Shown here one piece after another: positions 30,670 through 40,214 of a stretch of 53,886 bases of DNA. The DNA lies in NCBI GenBank assembly GCA_016179925.1, contig JACPCG010000097.1, positions 1 through 53,886 of the forward strand, written 5' to 3'. This DNA is from Candidatus Rokuibacteriota bacterium (GTDB taxonomy: Bacteria; Methylomirabilota; Methylomirabilia; Rokubacteriales; CSP1-6). The translations under genes were made by a program, and so were the position numbers. The first letter of the stretch is position 1; each line of letters begins with the position of its first letter. The notes beneath the pieces were generated by a model, which was given only the letters and a program-made list of their open reading frames with translations, made no database searches and was not told the origin of the DNA.

Positions 30670-33225
30670 GTGGGGTGCGAGTGCCCCATGGTCGAGGTCG
30701 CGTGCAAGGGCCAGGCCGGCCTCCAGTCCACGTACGATCCCTACCGGATCGTGAAGGTCCTCAAGCGCGCCGGTCCGCGCGGATCGAACAAGTGGACGAC
30801 GATCCCGTTCGATCAGGCCATCCGCGAGATCAGCGACGGCGGCGAGCTGTTCAAGCACGTCCCCGGCGAGGAGCACCGGAAGGTCGAAGGCCTCAAGGAT
30901 CTCTGGGCGCTCCGCGATCCCAAGCTCGCGAAGACGCTGGCGGACGACGCCAAGGCGGTCGCCACCAAGAAGATGACGCTCGCCGACTTCAAGGCCAAGC
31001 ATGCCGCGTCGCTCTCGACGCTGATCGACCCCGACCATCCCGATCTCGGCCCGAAGAACAACCAGTTCGTCTTCGCGTGGGGCCGCCTCAAGGCGGGACG
31101 GGGGGATCTCATCAGCCGCTTCGCGCGGGACGGCTTCGGCACCCATAACACCCACGGCCACACGACGGTGTGCCAGGGCTCGCTCTACTTCTCGGGCAAG
31201 GCGATGAGCGAACAGTACCGCGACGGCCGCTGGACGGGCGGCGCCAAGTTCTACTGGCAGGCCGATCTCTCCAACGCCGAGTTCGCCATCTTCGTCGGCG
31301 CCTCCCCGCTCGAGAGCAACTACGGCCCGCCCCACCGCATCCCCAAGATCACCGAGGGCCTCACCTCCGGCCGCTTCCGCTTCGCGGTCGTGGACCCGCG
31401 CTTCTCCAAGACCGCGTCGAAGGCGTGGCGCTGGCTCCCGAACAAGCCCGGCACCGAAGGGGCGCTCGCGCTGGGGCTCGTCCGCTGGGTCCTCGACAAC
31501 CAGAAGTACGACGCCCGCTTCCTCGCCAACAGTAACCGCGCCGCGGCGAAGGCGGACGGCGAGCCGACGTGGTGCAACGCCACGTGGCTGGTCAAGCTCG
31601 AGCCGGACGGTTCCCCCGGCGCGTTCCTGCGCGCCAAGGAGCTCGGGCTCTCGGAGAAGGACCTCTTCGTGGTCCTCAAGGACGGCAAGCCCGTCGCGGT
31701 CGACGCTTACGACGACCAGAACGCCGTCGAGGGCGATCTCTTCGTCGCCGCCGAGCTCGGAGGCTTCAAGGTCAAGAGCGGCCTCCAACTGCTCCGCGAG
31801 TCGGCGAGCGTCAACACCGTCGAGCGATGGGCCGAGATCGCGGGGCTCGAGCCGCGCGACGTGATCGACCTCGCCGTCGAGTTCACGAGCCACGGCAAGA
31901 AGGCGGTGGCGGACATCCACCGCGGTGTCAGCCAGCACACGAACGGCTTCTACAACGTGATCGCGTGGTACTCGCTCAACCTCCTCATCGGCAACTACGA
32001 CTGGAAGGGCGGCATGGTGAAGGCGACCGTCTACAACCCGGCCGGCGCCCGCGAGGGCGCGCCGTTCCCGCTCGGCCAGCTCATGCCGGGGAAGGCGGCG
32101 CCCTGGGGGATCAGCATCATCCGCCACGACGTGAAGTACGAGGACACCACGCTCTTCGCCGGCTATCCGGCCAGGCGTCAGTGGTTCCCGCTCGCCTCGG
32201 ACATCTACCAGGAGATCGTGCCGTCGATCGGCGACGCCTACCCCTACCCGGTCAAGGCGCTGTTCCTCTACATGGGGTCGCCCGTCTACGCGCTCCCCGC
32301 GGGGCACACGAATATCCCCATCCTCGCCGACGTGCAGAAAGTCCCGCTCTTCGTGGCGAGCGACATCGTGATCGGCGAGACGTCGATGTACGCCGACTAC
32401 ATCTTCCCCGACACCACCTACCTCGAGCGCTGGGAGTTCCACGGCAGTCACCCGTCGGTGGTCCCGAAGATCCAGCCGATCCGCCAGCCGGTGATCGGGC
32501 CGATCTCCGAGACCGTTCGGGTGTTCGGCGAGGAGATGCCGATCTCGCTCGAGGCGACGCTGCTCGCGCTCGCAAAGCGGCTCGGGCTGCCCGGCTTCGG
32601 CAAGGACGGCTTCGGCCCCGGCCAGCCCTTCACCCACCCCGACCACTTCTATCTCCGGATGGTCGCCAACGTCGCGGCCGGCGACCGGGCCGGCGACGAG
32701 GTGCCGGACGCCACCGAGGACGAGGTCAAGCTCTTCCTCGCCTCGCGGCGCCATCTGCCGAAGAGCGTGTTCGACGCCGCGCGCTGGGAGCAGGTCGCCG
32801 GCAACAGCTGGTGGCGGAAGGTCGTCTACGTGCTGAACCGCGGCGGCCGCTTCCAGGACTGGGAGAAGGCCTGGGACGGCGACAAGGTCGCCAACAAGTA
32901 CGGGAGGCTGATCAACCTCTACCAGGAAAAGACCGCGAAGACGAAGAACGCGATGACGGGCAAGGCGCTCCCGGGGATCCCGACGTACATCCCGGCGCCG
33001 CTCGATGCCCGCGGCCGCCCGGTCGAGGACCGGGGCTACGATCTCCAGCTCATCACGTTCCGCGAGATCAGCCACACCAAGTCGCGGACCGCCCCCGACT
33101 ACTGGCTGCTGCATCTCCTGCCCGAGAACTCCGTCATCCTCAACGAGGTGAACGCCAGGCGGTTGGGCCTCAAGGATGGCCAGCCGGTGAAGCTCGTCTC
33201 GGCCTCCAATCCCGAGGGCGTCTGA
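30670..33225 (+). CDS. Molybdopterin oxidoreductase (DMSO reductase superfamily), N-truncated, in-frame TGA
   Basis: 851 residues of a large Mo-bisMGD catalytic subunit, broadly related to tetrathionate, thiosulfate and polysulfide reductase A subunits. The sequence enters the family at CKGQAGLQSTYDPYRIVKVLKRAGPRG, normally just after the fourth Cys of the N-terminal [4Fe-4S] site; the preceding Cys motif and export signal (roughly 80-100 residues) are absent. Later blocks are intact: HTTVCQGSLYFSG, NAEFAIFVGASPLESNYG, FVASDIVIGETSMYADYIFPDTTYLERWE. The frame stops at TGA 33223-33225 after SNPEGV, and family-like sequence resumes immediately in frame. No electron-transfer subunits are adjacent. 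It is probably inactive unless misassembled. Confidence 0.8.
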   Translation: MGCECPMVEVACKGQAGLQSTYDPYRIVKVLKRAGPRGSNKWTTIPFDQAIREISDGGELFKHVPGEEHRKVEGLKDLWALRDPKLAKTLADDAKAVATKKMTLADFKAKHAASLSTLIDPDHPDLGPKNNQFVFAWGRLKAGRGDLISRFARDGFGTHNTHGHTTVCQGSLYFSGKAMSEQYRDGRWTGGAKFYWQADLSNAEFAIFVGASPLESNYGPPHRIPKITEGLTSGRFRFAVVDPRFSKTASKAWRWLPNKPGTEGALALGLVRWVLDNQKYDARFLANSNRAAAKADGEPTWCNATWLVKLEPDGSPGAFLRAKELGLSEKDLFVVLKDGKPVAVDAYDDQNAVEGDLFVAAELGGFKVKSGLQLLRESASVNTVERWAEIAGLEPRDVIDLAVEFTSHGKKAVADIHRGVSQHTNGFYNVIAWYSLNLLIGNYDWKGGMVKATVYNPAGAREGAPFPLGQLMPGKAAPWGISIIRHDVKYEDTTLFAGYPARRQWFPLASDIYQEIVPSIGDAYPYPVKALFLYMGSPVYALPAGHTNIPILADVQKVPLFVASDIVIGETSMYADYIFPDTTYLERWEFHGSHPSVVPKIQPIRQPVIGPISETVRVFGEEMPISLEATLLALAKRLGLPGFGKDGFGPGQPFTHPDHFYLRMVANVAAGDRAGDEVPDATEDEVKLFLASRRHLPKSVFDAARWEQVAGNSWWRKVVYVLNRGGRFQDWEKAWDGDKVANKYGRLINLYQEKTAKTKNAMTGKALPGIPTYIPAPLDARGRPVEDRGYDLQLITFREISHTKSRTAPDYWLLHLLPENSVILNEVNARRLGLKDGQPVKLVSASNPEGV

Positions 33226-33513
33226 GACCTCGGCAACGGGCAGAAGAAGCCGATGGCCGGCACGCTCAGGGTGATCCAGGGCATCCGGCCCGGTGTGGTG
33301 GCGTTCTCGCTCGGCCACGGCCACTGGGCCTATGGCTCGTCCGACGTGGTCGTGGACGGCAAGGTCGTCAAGGGCGACGCCCGCAGGGGCAAGGGCGTTC
33401 ACGGCAACGCGGCCATGCGCGTGGATCCCGTGCTCGGCAACACGTGCCTGGCGGACCCGGTGGGGGCGAGCGCGGTCTTCTACGACACGCGCGTGAAGCT
33501 GGTCCGGGCGTAA
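33226..33513 (+). pseudogene. Molybdopterin oxidoreductase, C-terminal part after in-frame TGA
   Basis: The same frame continues for 95 codons: [38 protein letters not shown] and the terminal [19 protein letters not shown]. This is the molybdopterin dinucleotide-binding C-terminal barrel. A Trp codon (TGG) changed to TGA would explain the interruption. An ATG at 33253 could restart translation, but the family is a single chain. Confidence 0.7.
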
Positions 33514-33532
33514 GAGCCCGCGGGGGCGCCGC

Positions 33533-34390
33533 TCAGCCGCGCTGGAGCGCGCGGCGCCCCCGCGTGAGCTCGCGCGCTGCCGGATCGAGGTGGAGGGCGA
33601 CGACCGCGAGCACGGCGACCAGGCCCGCTAGGCCCAAGCTGCCGAACGCGGGCCCCCACGCGCCGCCGCCCGCCGCCGAGCCGCCCAGCGCGTCGAGGAG
33701 CGCGCCGAAGACGAGCGGCGCCGCCGCGCCCGCGCCGTAGCCGGCGAGCGACCGGAGCGCGAGCGCCGCGCCGCGATACGCCGGCGCGACGACCTCGGTG
33801 ATCGCGGTCGAGTAGATCGGCGAGTCGCCGAGGGCCGTGAAGCCGTAGAGCAGCCCGATGGCCACGACCACCCAGATCGGCCCGCCGATCAGCCAGCCGA
33901 AGACGAGCGAGCATGCCGCGCTGAGGCTCGCCATCGCGAAGATCACCGGCGTGCGGCCCCACCGGTCGGCGAGCACGCCGGCGACGAGCGAGGCAACGGT
34001 GCCCGTCACGTGAAACGCGGAGGTCAGGTACGGGCCGAGGCCCGCCGCCCGGGTCGCTTCCGTCCCGGCGGCGACGAAGCACGCGGCGAGGAATGCGGGC
34101 GTCCACGTCCACATCCCGAGCAGCTCCCACGAGTGGAACGTGTAGCCGGCGATGACGAGGAGCGCCGGTCGGTTCGTGAGCACCGCCCCGGTGAACCGCT
34201 CGTCGTGGGCGCGCGCCGTCACCACGTTCGGCGTCCGGCGGAGGGCGAGCCACGCCAGCGCGCCGCCGACGACGGGGCCGAGGCCGATGAGAACGAAGGC
34301 CAGCCGGTAGCCGCCGAGCGGGATCGCCAGGCCCGCGAGCACGAGCGCCAGCGCGAGCCCGAGCGAGTGGCCGCCGAGGAAGAACCCCAT
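33533..34390 (-). pseudogene. MFS transporter, C-terminal fragment (frameshifted)
   Basis: Continues the transporter in another frame from MGFFLGGHSLGLALALVLAGLAIPLGGYRLAF to the C-terminus (HLDPAARELTRGRRAL). It supplies helices 4-12, including the central loop and TGTVASLVAGVLADRWGR, the second-half copy of the MFS loop motif. Confidence 0.75.
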
Positions 34391-34772
34391 CGGCGACGAG
34401 AAGGATCCCGGTCGTGTACGTCCCGCCGAGCACGAGCGCGAGCAGCGTGTAGAACAGGAGCCCGGACCAGTAGTCGCGCGCGAAGAGCGCGAAGAGCCCC
34501 GCGCCGATCGCCCCCGCGACCGTTCCAGCGAGGAAGACGCGACGGGCCCCGACACGGTCGGCGATCTCGGAGCAGCCCATGAGCGAGAGCGCGTACGCTA
34601 CCTGGAACGCGGAGGCGATCGAGCCGGCCGCCGCGTTGGACATCTGCCATTCGCGCTGGAGCGCCGGCAGCGTCGCGGCGTAGGCGATGTAGACCATGTA
34701 GGCCCCGACCCGCGAGAGACAGATGGCGAGGAGCCAGCTCTCGCCGCCCAGAGCGAAGCGATTGATTGTCAA
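34385..34772 (-). pseudogene. MFS transporter in the ars operon, N-terminal fragment (frameshifted)
   Basis: Begins at TTG 34772, overlapping the arsC stop (TTGA). The first helices read SWLLAICLSRVGAYMVYIAYAATLPALQREWQMS, then the MFS loop EIADRVGARRVFLAG and GGTYTTGILLVAD. After this the frame is lost near 34390; about ten residues usual in relatives appear to be missing before MGFFLGGHS. Position after arsC suggests a role in efflux of an arsenical, though the substrate is unproven. The break may be real or an assembly error. Confidence 0.75.
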
Positions 34773-35217
34773 CGAGCGGTGCTGATGCGGTTACCCGACT
34801 GCGTTTCCTGCTCTGCGAGCCAGGTACGGAGGCGGCCGGCGATCTCGTCGCGGACCCGGCGGAAGACCGCGAGCCGTCCGTCCTCCGTCCCCGTCGCCTG
34901 CGAGGGATCCTCGAAGCTCCAGTGGATCCGGGTCGTGCGGGACGGGAACACGGGACACCGCTCGTTGGCGCTGTCGCACACCGTGATCACGTAGTCCCAC
35001 GGCTGGCCGACGAACCGGTCCACCGTCTTCGAGATGTGGGCCGAGATGTCGATTCCCAGCTCCGCCATCGCCCGGATCGCCAGCGGATGCACGCGCGTCG
35101 CCTCGGTGCCCGCGCTCTCGACCTCGAACCGGTCCCCCGCGAGGACACGGAGAACGCCCTCCGCCATCTGGCTCCGCGCCGAGTTGTGGGTGCAGAGCAC
35201 GAGCACCCGGCGCCGCG

Positions 35218-35221
<4 letters not shown>
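34769..35221 (-). CDS. arsC: Arsenate reductase, low-molecular-weight phosphatase type
   Basis: A 150-residue thioredoxin-coupled-type ArsC related to low-molecular-weight tyrosine phosphatases. The P-loop nucleophile is in VLCTHNSARSQMAEG (Cys near residue 9, then five residues and Arg), with VESAGTEATRVHPLA and VITVCDSANERCPVFP (redox Cys near 82 and 89) downstream. It reduces arsenate to arsenite for the Acr3 pump upstream. The GTG at 35221 overlaps the acr3 stop (GTGA), and its stop overlaps the MFS start. Confidence 0.92.
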
Positions 35222-36299
<1,078 letters not shown>

Positions 36300-36303
<4 letters not shown>

Positions 36304-37121
36304 GCCACGGCGGGCTTGCGGGCGCGGACGAACGCGCTCATGAACTTGCCGTCCACCTGCGGCGCGATCGTTTCCACGTCCAGCCCCGCGCGCGCGAGGA
36401 ACTCGCGGGCGTCTTCCACCTTGTAGATCCGTGTGGGCTCGACGTCGATCGCCTCGAAGCCCGCCTTGGCGAGCTTCTCGCGGTACTCCCGCTCCTCGAG
36501 CGCGCCCGCGACGCAGCCGATCCAGAGCTCGACGCTCTGGCGGATCGCCGCCGGCACCTCGCCCCGGACGACGACGTCCGAGACCGCGAAGCGCCCGCCC
36601 GGCCGCAGCACGCGAAACGCCTCGGCGAGCACGCGGTCCTTGTCGGCGGAGAGGTTGATGACGCAGTTGGAGATGATCACGTCTACGGAGTCGTCCGGGA
36701 GCGGGATCTGCTCGATCTCCCCCTTGAGGAACTCGACGTTGGCGACGCCGGCCTTCCGCTGGTTCTCGCGGGCGAGCGCCAGCATCTCGTCGGTCATGTC
36801 GAGCCCGTACGCCTTGCCCGCCGGGCCCACGCGCTTCGCGGACAGGAGCACGTCGATGCCGCCGCCCGAGCCGAGGTCGAGCACGGTCTCGCCCGGCCGC
36901 AGCTCGGCGAGCGCCGCCGGGTTGCCGCAGCCGAGCGACGCGGCCACGGCTTCCGCCGGCAGCTCCGCCGTCTCGCCGCAGCCGTAGAGGTTCGACGTGA
37001 TCGGGTCCGCCTGGCCGCGGGACGAGGCCGAACTGCAGCAGGAGCTCCCGCCGCTCGTCACCCGCAGCGCCGCCTGGCCGTACTTCTCCTTCACGACCTG
37101 CTTGATGGACTCGTCGCCCAT
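36300..37121 (-). CDS. arsM: Arsenite S-adenosylmethionine methyltransferase
   Basis: A 273-residue ArsM. It has the SAM-binding motif VLDLGSGGGIDVLLSAKRVG near residue 75, IISNCVINLSADKDRVLAEAFRVLRPGGR near 145 and LWIGCVAGALEEREY near 195. The conserved arsenic-binding cysteines are present: SLGCGNPAALA, SNCVINL and WIGCVAG. An N-terminal cysteine cluster (SSCCSS) adds metal-thiol character. It methylates As(III) to volatile or less toxic forms. GAGGGG lies upstream of the ATG. It is first in the operon; promoter and palindrome lie at 37176-37204. Confidence 0.92.
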
Positions 37122-37175
37122 GGTCCCCTCCCATGATTCCCGTGGCGCCTCGGGGCCCGCGGTCCAGCGAGACCG

Positions 37176-37204
37176 AGGGTATTCGATATTTCGAGAACTG
37201 TCAA
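37176..37204 (-). promoter_or_regulatory. ars operon promoter with operator-like palindrome
   Basis: On the minus strand TTGACA (37204-37199), a 17-nt spacer and TACCCT (37181-37176). The spacer contains TCGATATTTCGA (37183-37194), an imperfect palindrome matching its complement at 10 of 12 positions. Its position suits an ArsR/SmtB-type repressor, but no arsR gene is in the window. Confidence 0.5.
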
Positions 37205-37205
37205 A

Positions 37206-37380
37206 TTGTTTCCCGGCCGGCCGTTCCTGCTCCTCCGGTCCACGGTTATCGGCGTGTGGATCGGCGTGCTGCCCGCGATCGGCGGCAGCGCCGCCAACGT
37301 CATGGCCTACGACCAGGCGAAGAAGTTCTCCAGGCACCCGGAGAAGTTCGGCACCGGCATCCCGGAGGGCGTCACGCCCG
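37206..37380 (+). pseudogene. Remnant of a TctA tricarboxylate permease
   Basis: About 58 codons with no start or stop of their own: LLLRSTVIGVWIGVLPAIGGSAANVMAYDQAKKFSRHPEKFGTGIPEGV. This is the middle conserved block of TctA, the large membrane subunit of tripartite tricarboxylate transporters. It is flanked by the ars promoter and the pit stop codon, so it is a leftover of a lost ttt operon or an assembly join. Confidence 0.75.
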
Positions 37381-38376
37381 TCAGAAGCCCTCGAGCACGC
37401 GCATCAGGAACCAGGCGGCGCCCGCGATGAGCGCGGAGGCGGGGATCGTCAGAATCCACGCCCAGAGGATGCGGCCGGCGACGCCCCAGCGCACGGCGGA
37501 GAAGCGCTGCGTCGCGCCCACGCCCATGATCGAGCCCGTGATCGTGTGCGTCGTGCTGACCGGGATGCCGGCGATCGCGGTGCCGATGAGGGTGACCGCG
37601 CCCCCCGTCTCGGCGCAGAATCCGCCGACAGGGCGGAGCTTGGTGATGCGCATGCCCATGGTCTTGACGATTCGCCAGCCACCGGCCAGCGTGCCGAGGC
37701 CGAGCGCCGCGTGCGCCGCCAGGACGACCCAGAACGGCACGTAGAACTCCGGCCCCAGGTGGCCGGTCGTGAAGAGCAGCACCGCGATGATCCCCATCGT
37801 CTTCTGCGCGTCGTTGGTGCCGTGGCCGAGGCTGTAGGCGGCCGCCGAGACGAGCTGGCCCCGGCGGAAGACCCGGTCCACGCGGCCGGGCGTCTCGTTC
37901 TTGAAGGTCCGCAGCGTGAGCAGCATCATCGCGAAGCCGACGACGAGCCCGATCAGGGGCGCCAGGATCATGAAGACGCCGATCTTGATCAGCCCGCTCG
38001 CGACCAGCGAGCCGAACCCGGCCTTGACCACTGCCGCGCCGGCGAAGCCGCCGATGAGCGCGTGGGAGGAGCTGGTGGGAAGCCCCCAGTGCCACGTGAT
38101 GAGATCCCAGACGATCGCGCCGAGGAGCCCGGCGAGGATCACCCACTGGTCCACCACGGCCGTCTCCACCACGCCCTTGCCCACGGTCCTGGCGACGCTG
38201 ACGCCGAAGCCGAAGGCGGCGACGAAGTTGAAGAACGCGGCCCACACGACGGCCTGGAGGGGGGTCAGCACGCGCGTCGAGACGACGGTGGCGATCGAGT
38301 TCGCGGCGTCGTGGAAGCCGTTGATGAAGTCGAAGACGAGCGCGACGAGGACGATGAAGACGACCAGAGTCAGCAC
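37381..38376 (-). CDS. pit: Inorganic phosphate transporter, PiT family
   Basis: A 331-residue permease with about ten membrane segments. The duplicated PiT signatures are FDFINGFHDAANSIATVVSTR near residue 15 and GHGTNDAQKTMGIIAV near 200, with LPTSSSHALIGG near 100 and IPVSTTHTITGSIMGVG near 275. It imports metal-phosphate with protons. GTG start. It follows the DUF47 gene by 18 nt, a widespread pairing in which the PhoU-like DUF47 protein regulates the transporter. Confidence 0.93.
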   Translation of the reverse strand: MLTLVVFIVLVALVFDFINGFHDAANSIATVVSTRVLTPLQAVVWAAFFNFVAAFGFGVSVARTVGKGVVETAVVDQWVILAGLLGAIVWDLITWHWGLPTSSSHALIGGFAGAAVVKAGFGSLVASGLIKIGVFMILAPLIGLVVGFAMMLLTLRTFKNETPGRVDRVFRRGQLVSAAAYSLGHGTNDAQKTMGIIAVLLFTTGHLGPEFYVPFWVVLAAHAALGLGTLAGGWRIVKTMGMRITKLRPVGGFCAETGGAVTLIGTAIAGIPVSTTHTITGSIMGVGATQRFSAVRWGVAGRILWAWILTIPASALIAGAAWFLMRVLEGF

Positions 38377-38394
38377 GCGCTCAGGCCGGGACGG

Positions 38395-38988
38395 TCACGC
38401 CATCTTGAGGATGATTCCCTCGATGACGTTGGCGACGTCCTCGCAGCGGTCGGTGACGTTCTCCATCGTCTCGTAGATCTCCTTCCACTTGATGACCTCG
38501 ATGGGATCGTTCGACTCCTCGAACATCGCCGCGAGGCTGTCGCGCAGGAGGGTGTCGGCGCGGTTCTCCAGGCGGTTCACCTCGACCGCCTGCTCGTGGA
38601 AGCCGGGGTCCATGGTGCGCAGGCACCGGATGCACCGGTCCACCGCCTCGATCTGCGCCACGATGACGTCGGCCATCGCCCGGCACGCCGAGGTCGGCTC
38701 CTTGATGTGGTAGACCACCAGCCGCTCGGAGGCAGCCTCGATGTAGTCGAGGACGTCGTCGAGCCGCGTTGCCAGCTCGTGGATGTCTTCGCGGTCGAGC
38801 GGGGTGATGAAGGTCGTGTTGAGCCGGCGCATGATCTCGTGGGTGACCTGATCGCCGGCGTGCTCGAGCTCCTTGATGGCGGAGGCCTTGGCCCGGGCGT
38901 CGGAGAAGTTGTGGACGAGGTCGTGCAGGAGCGCGCCGGCCTGGACGATATGCTGCGACTGCTGCTCGAAGTACTGGATGCCAGGCAC
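38395..38988 (-). CDS. DUF47/PhoU-like phosphate transport regulator, N-terminus truncated
   Basis: 197 residues from GTG 38988: a helical bundle with QYFEQQSQHIVQAGALLHDLV, IKELEHAGDQVTHEIMRRLNTTFITPLDREDIHELA and KWKEIYETMENVTDRCEDVANVIEGIILK, where the DxxHE and EDVAN motifs bind metal. Relatives start 12-20 residues earlier; here the sequence upstream is ureD, which in turn lacks its own C-terminus. The two genes are fused out of frame near 38990, so this start may not be native. It partners with pit downstream. Confidence 0.75.
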   Translation of the reverse strand: MPGIQYFEQQSQHIVQAGALLHDLVHNFSDARAKASAIKELEHAGDQVTHEIMRRLNTTFITPLDREDIHELATRLDDVLDYIEAASERLVVYHIKEPTSACRAMADVIVAQIEAVDRCIRCLRTMDPGFHEQAVEVNRLENRADTLLRDSLAAMFEESNDPIEVIKWKEIYETMENVTDRCEDVANVIEGIILKMA

Positions 38989-39764
38989 CGCACGACGGCG
39001 CCGCGGCGGGGCAGCCGGCCGATGCCCGCCGTCGCGCCCTCCACTTCCGCGAGGAGGGGGCGGGCCGCGGCGGCGAAGGCGTCGAGGCCGCGGTCGGCGA
39101 CGACCACGAAGGACGCGAAATAGTCGTGGCCTTCGGCCAGACCCAGGCCCGCCGCCGCGCGGCCGGCGTCGAGCACGAACCGGTCGCGCAGGAGCCAGCC
39201 GCGGCGGTCGCGCACGCTGACGCTGCTCTCGAGGAGCCTGAACCGCCACGCCTCGTCCCGCGCGATCCGGCCGGCGGCGAAGGCGTCGAGCAGGATCAGC
39301 GCGGCGCCGTCGTCGAGCTCGATGTCGAAGGTCTGGTGGAACGCCGAGTCCGCGAACGGAATCGTGTGGTCGGGCACCCACTCGACGATCGCCCGGGGCC
39401 CGAGGCGGAGGGACACCGTCTGAACGGCCGCCTCGCCCTTCGTCCGGTAGACCCGGCTCGCAGACGGCGTCGTGAGGACCGCGTGCGCCCCTTCCCGGGC
39501 GTCCACCTCGATCAGGAGGCGGTCGCCGCCGACGAGGCCGCCGGTGGGGTTCAGGACCGACACGACGGCGGCGGGATCCTCGAGCGCGACCGGCGCCAGC
39601 ACCTGGAGCGGGAGCGTGGAGCGGCACCCGCTGACGACGGTCGCCGGGCCGCGCCGCTCGAACCTGAGCGCGAGCGCGCCGTCGCGGCCGACGCGGGCCG
39701 GGTCGACGCTAGCGCGCGGCGGGTTCGAGGAGGAGCTCGTGACGGATCCAGGCGAGGACCGCAT
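38985..39764 (-). pseudogene. ureD: Urease accessory protein UreD, C-terminus missing
   Basis: About 260 residues with full UreD character: RRGPATVVSGCRSTLPLQVLAPV, VLNPTGGLVGGDRLLIEVDAREGAHAVLTTPSASRVYR, EWVPDHTIPFADSAFHQTFDIEL and ATAGIGRLPRRGAVVRCLA. Family members continue for roughly 40-50 residues; here the sequence instead passes into the DUF47 gene in a different frame, ending at a chance stop at 38577. UreD docks on urease and channels nickel from UreG. The only reasonable start is the ATG at 39764, within the end of ureG. It is damaged or misassembled. Confidence 0.8.
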
Positions 39765-39993
39765 CGACGCCCTCGCCCGTCCGGAGGTTGGTGAAGACGA
39801 ACGGCCGGGCGCCGCGCATCCGGCGCGCGTCGCGCTCCATCACCCCGAGGTCGGCGCCCACGTGGGGCGCGAGGTCGATCTTGTTGATCACGAGCAGATC
39901 GGAGCGCGTGATGCCGGGCCCGCCCTTGCGCGGGATCTTCTCCCCCTCGGCGACGTCGATCACGTAAATTCCCGGATCGCCGTGTGCGGGCAC
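39709..39993 (-). pseudogene. ureG: Urease GTPase UreG, C-terminal fragment
   Basis: Continues UreG in another frame from [38 protein letters not shown] (the NKxD guanine-specificity motif) to LLEPAAR. Joined to the upstream fragment near 39970. Confidence 0.8.
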
Positions 39994-40214
39994 CCGCCCG
40001 TCTCGACGCCGACGACGCGCTCGGGCGGGAGCGCGCCGCGCCGGATCAGGAACTCGGCGTCCTCCTTCGTGTAGATGTCGTTGGTGATCACCGCCATGTC
40101 GAGCGCCTCCCGGAGGCGCACGCAGAGGGCCTCGGCCAGCGCGGTCTTGCCCGAGCCGACGGGGCCACCGATGCCGATCTTCAGGGGCCGGGGGACGGCA
40201 GGATTCGCGCTCAT
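39960..40214 (-). pseudogene. ureG: Urease GTPase UreG, N-terminal fragment with internal deletion downstream
   Basis: The first 80 residues of UreG: P-loop [18 protein letters not shown] near residue 16, [16 protein letters not shown] and the metal-binding [14 protein letters not shown] near 75 (Cys-Pro-His). Normally about 43 residues follow, including the ESGGDNL motif, before [10 protein letters not shown]. Here that stretch is missing and the frame changes at the join. UreG hydrolyses GTP to drive nickel insertion, so the enzyme as written could not work. The ATG overlaps the ureF stop (ATGA). Confidence 0.82.

Noticed and set aside
33223-33225. TGA in the molybdoenzyme read as selenocysteine
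   Set aside because: It is near the C-terminus, away from the Mo ligand, the context suggests Trp, and I see no SECIS-like hairpin just downstream.
30445-33402. A very long open frame (over 900 codons) antisense to the molybdopterin oxidoreductase
   Set aside because: Arg/Ala/Glu/His-rich low-complexity product with no domain; it is the mirror of a GC-rich gene. Many similar antisense frames elsewhere were dropped for the same reason.
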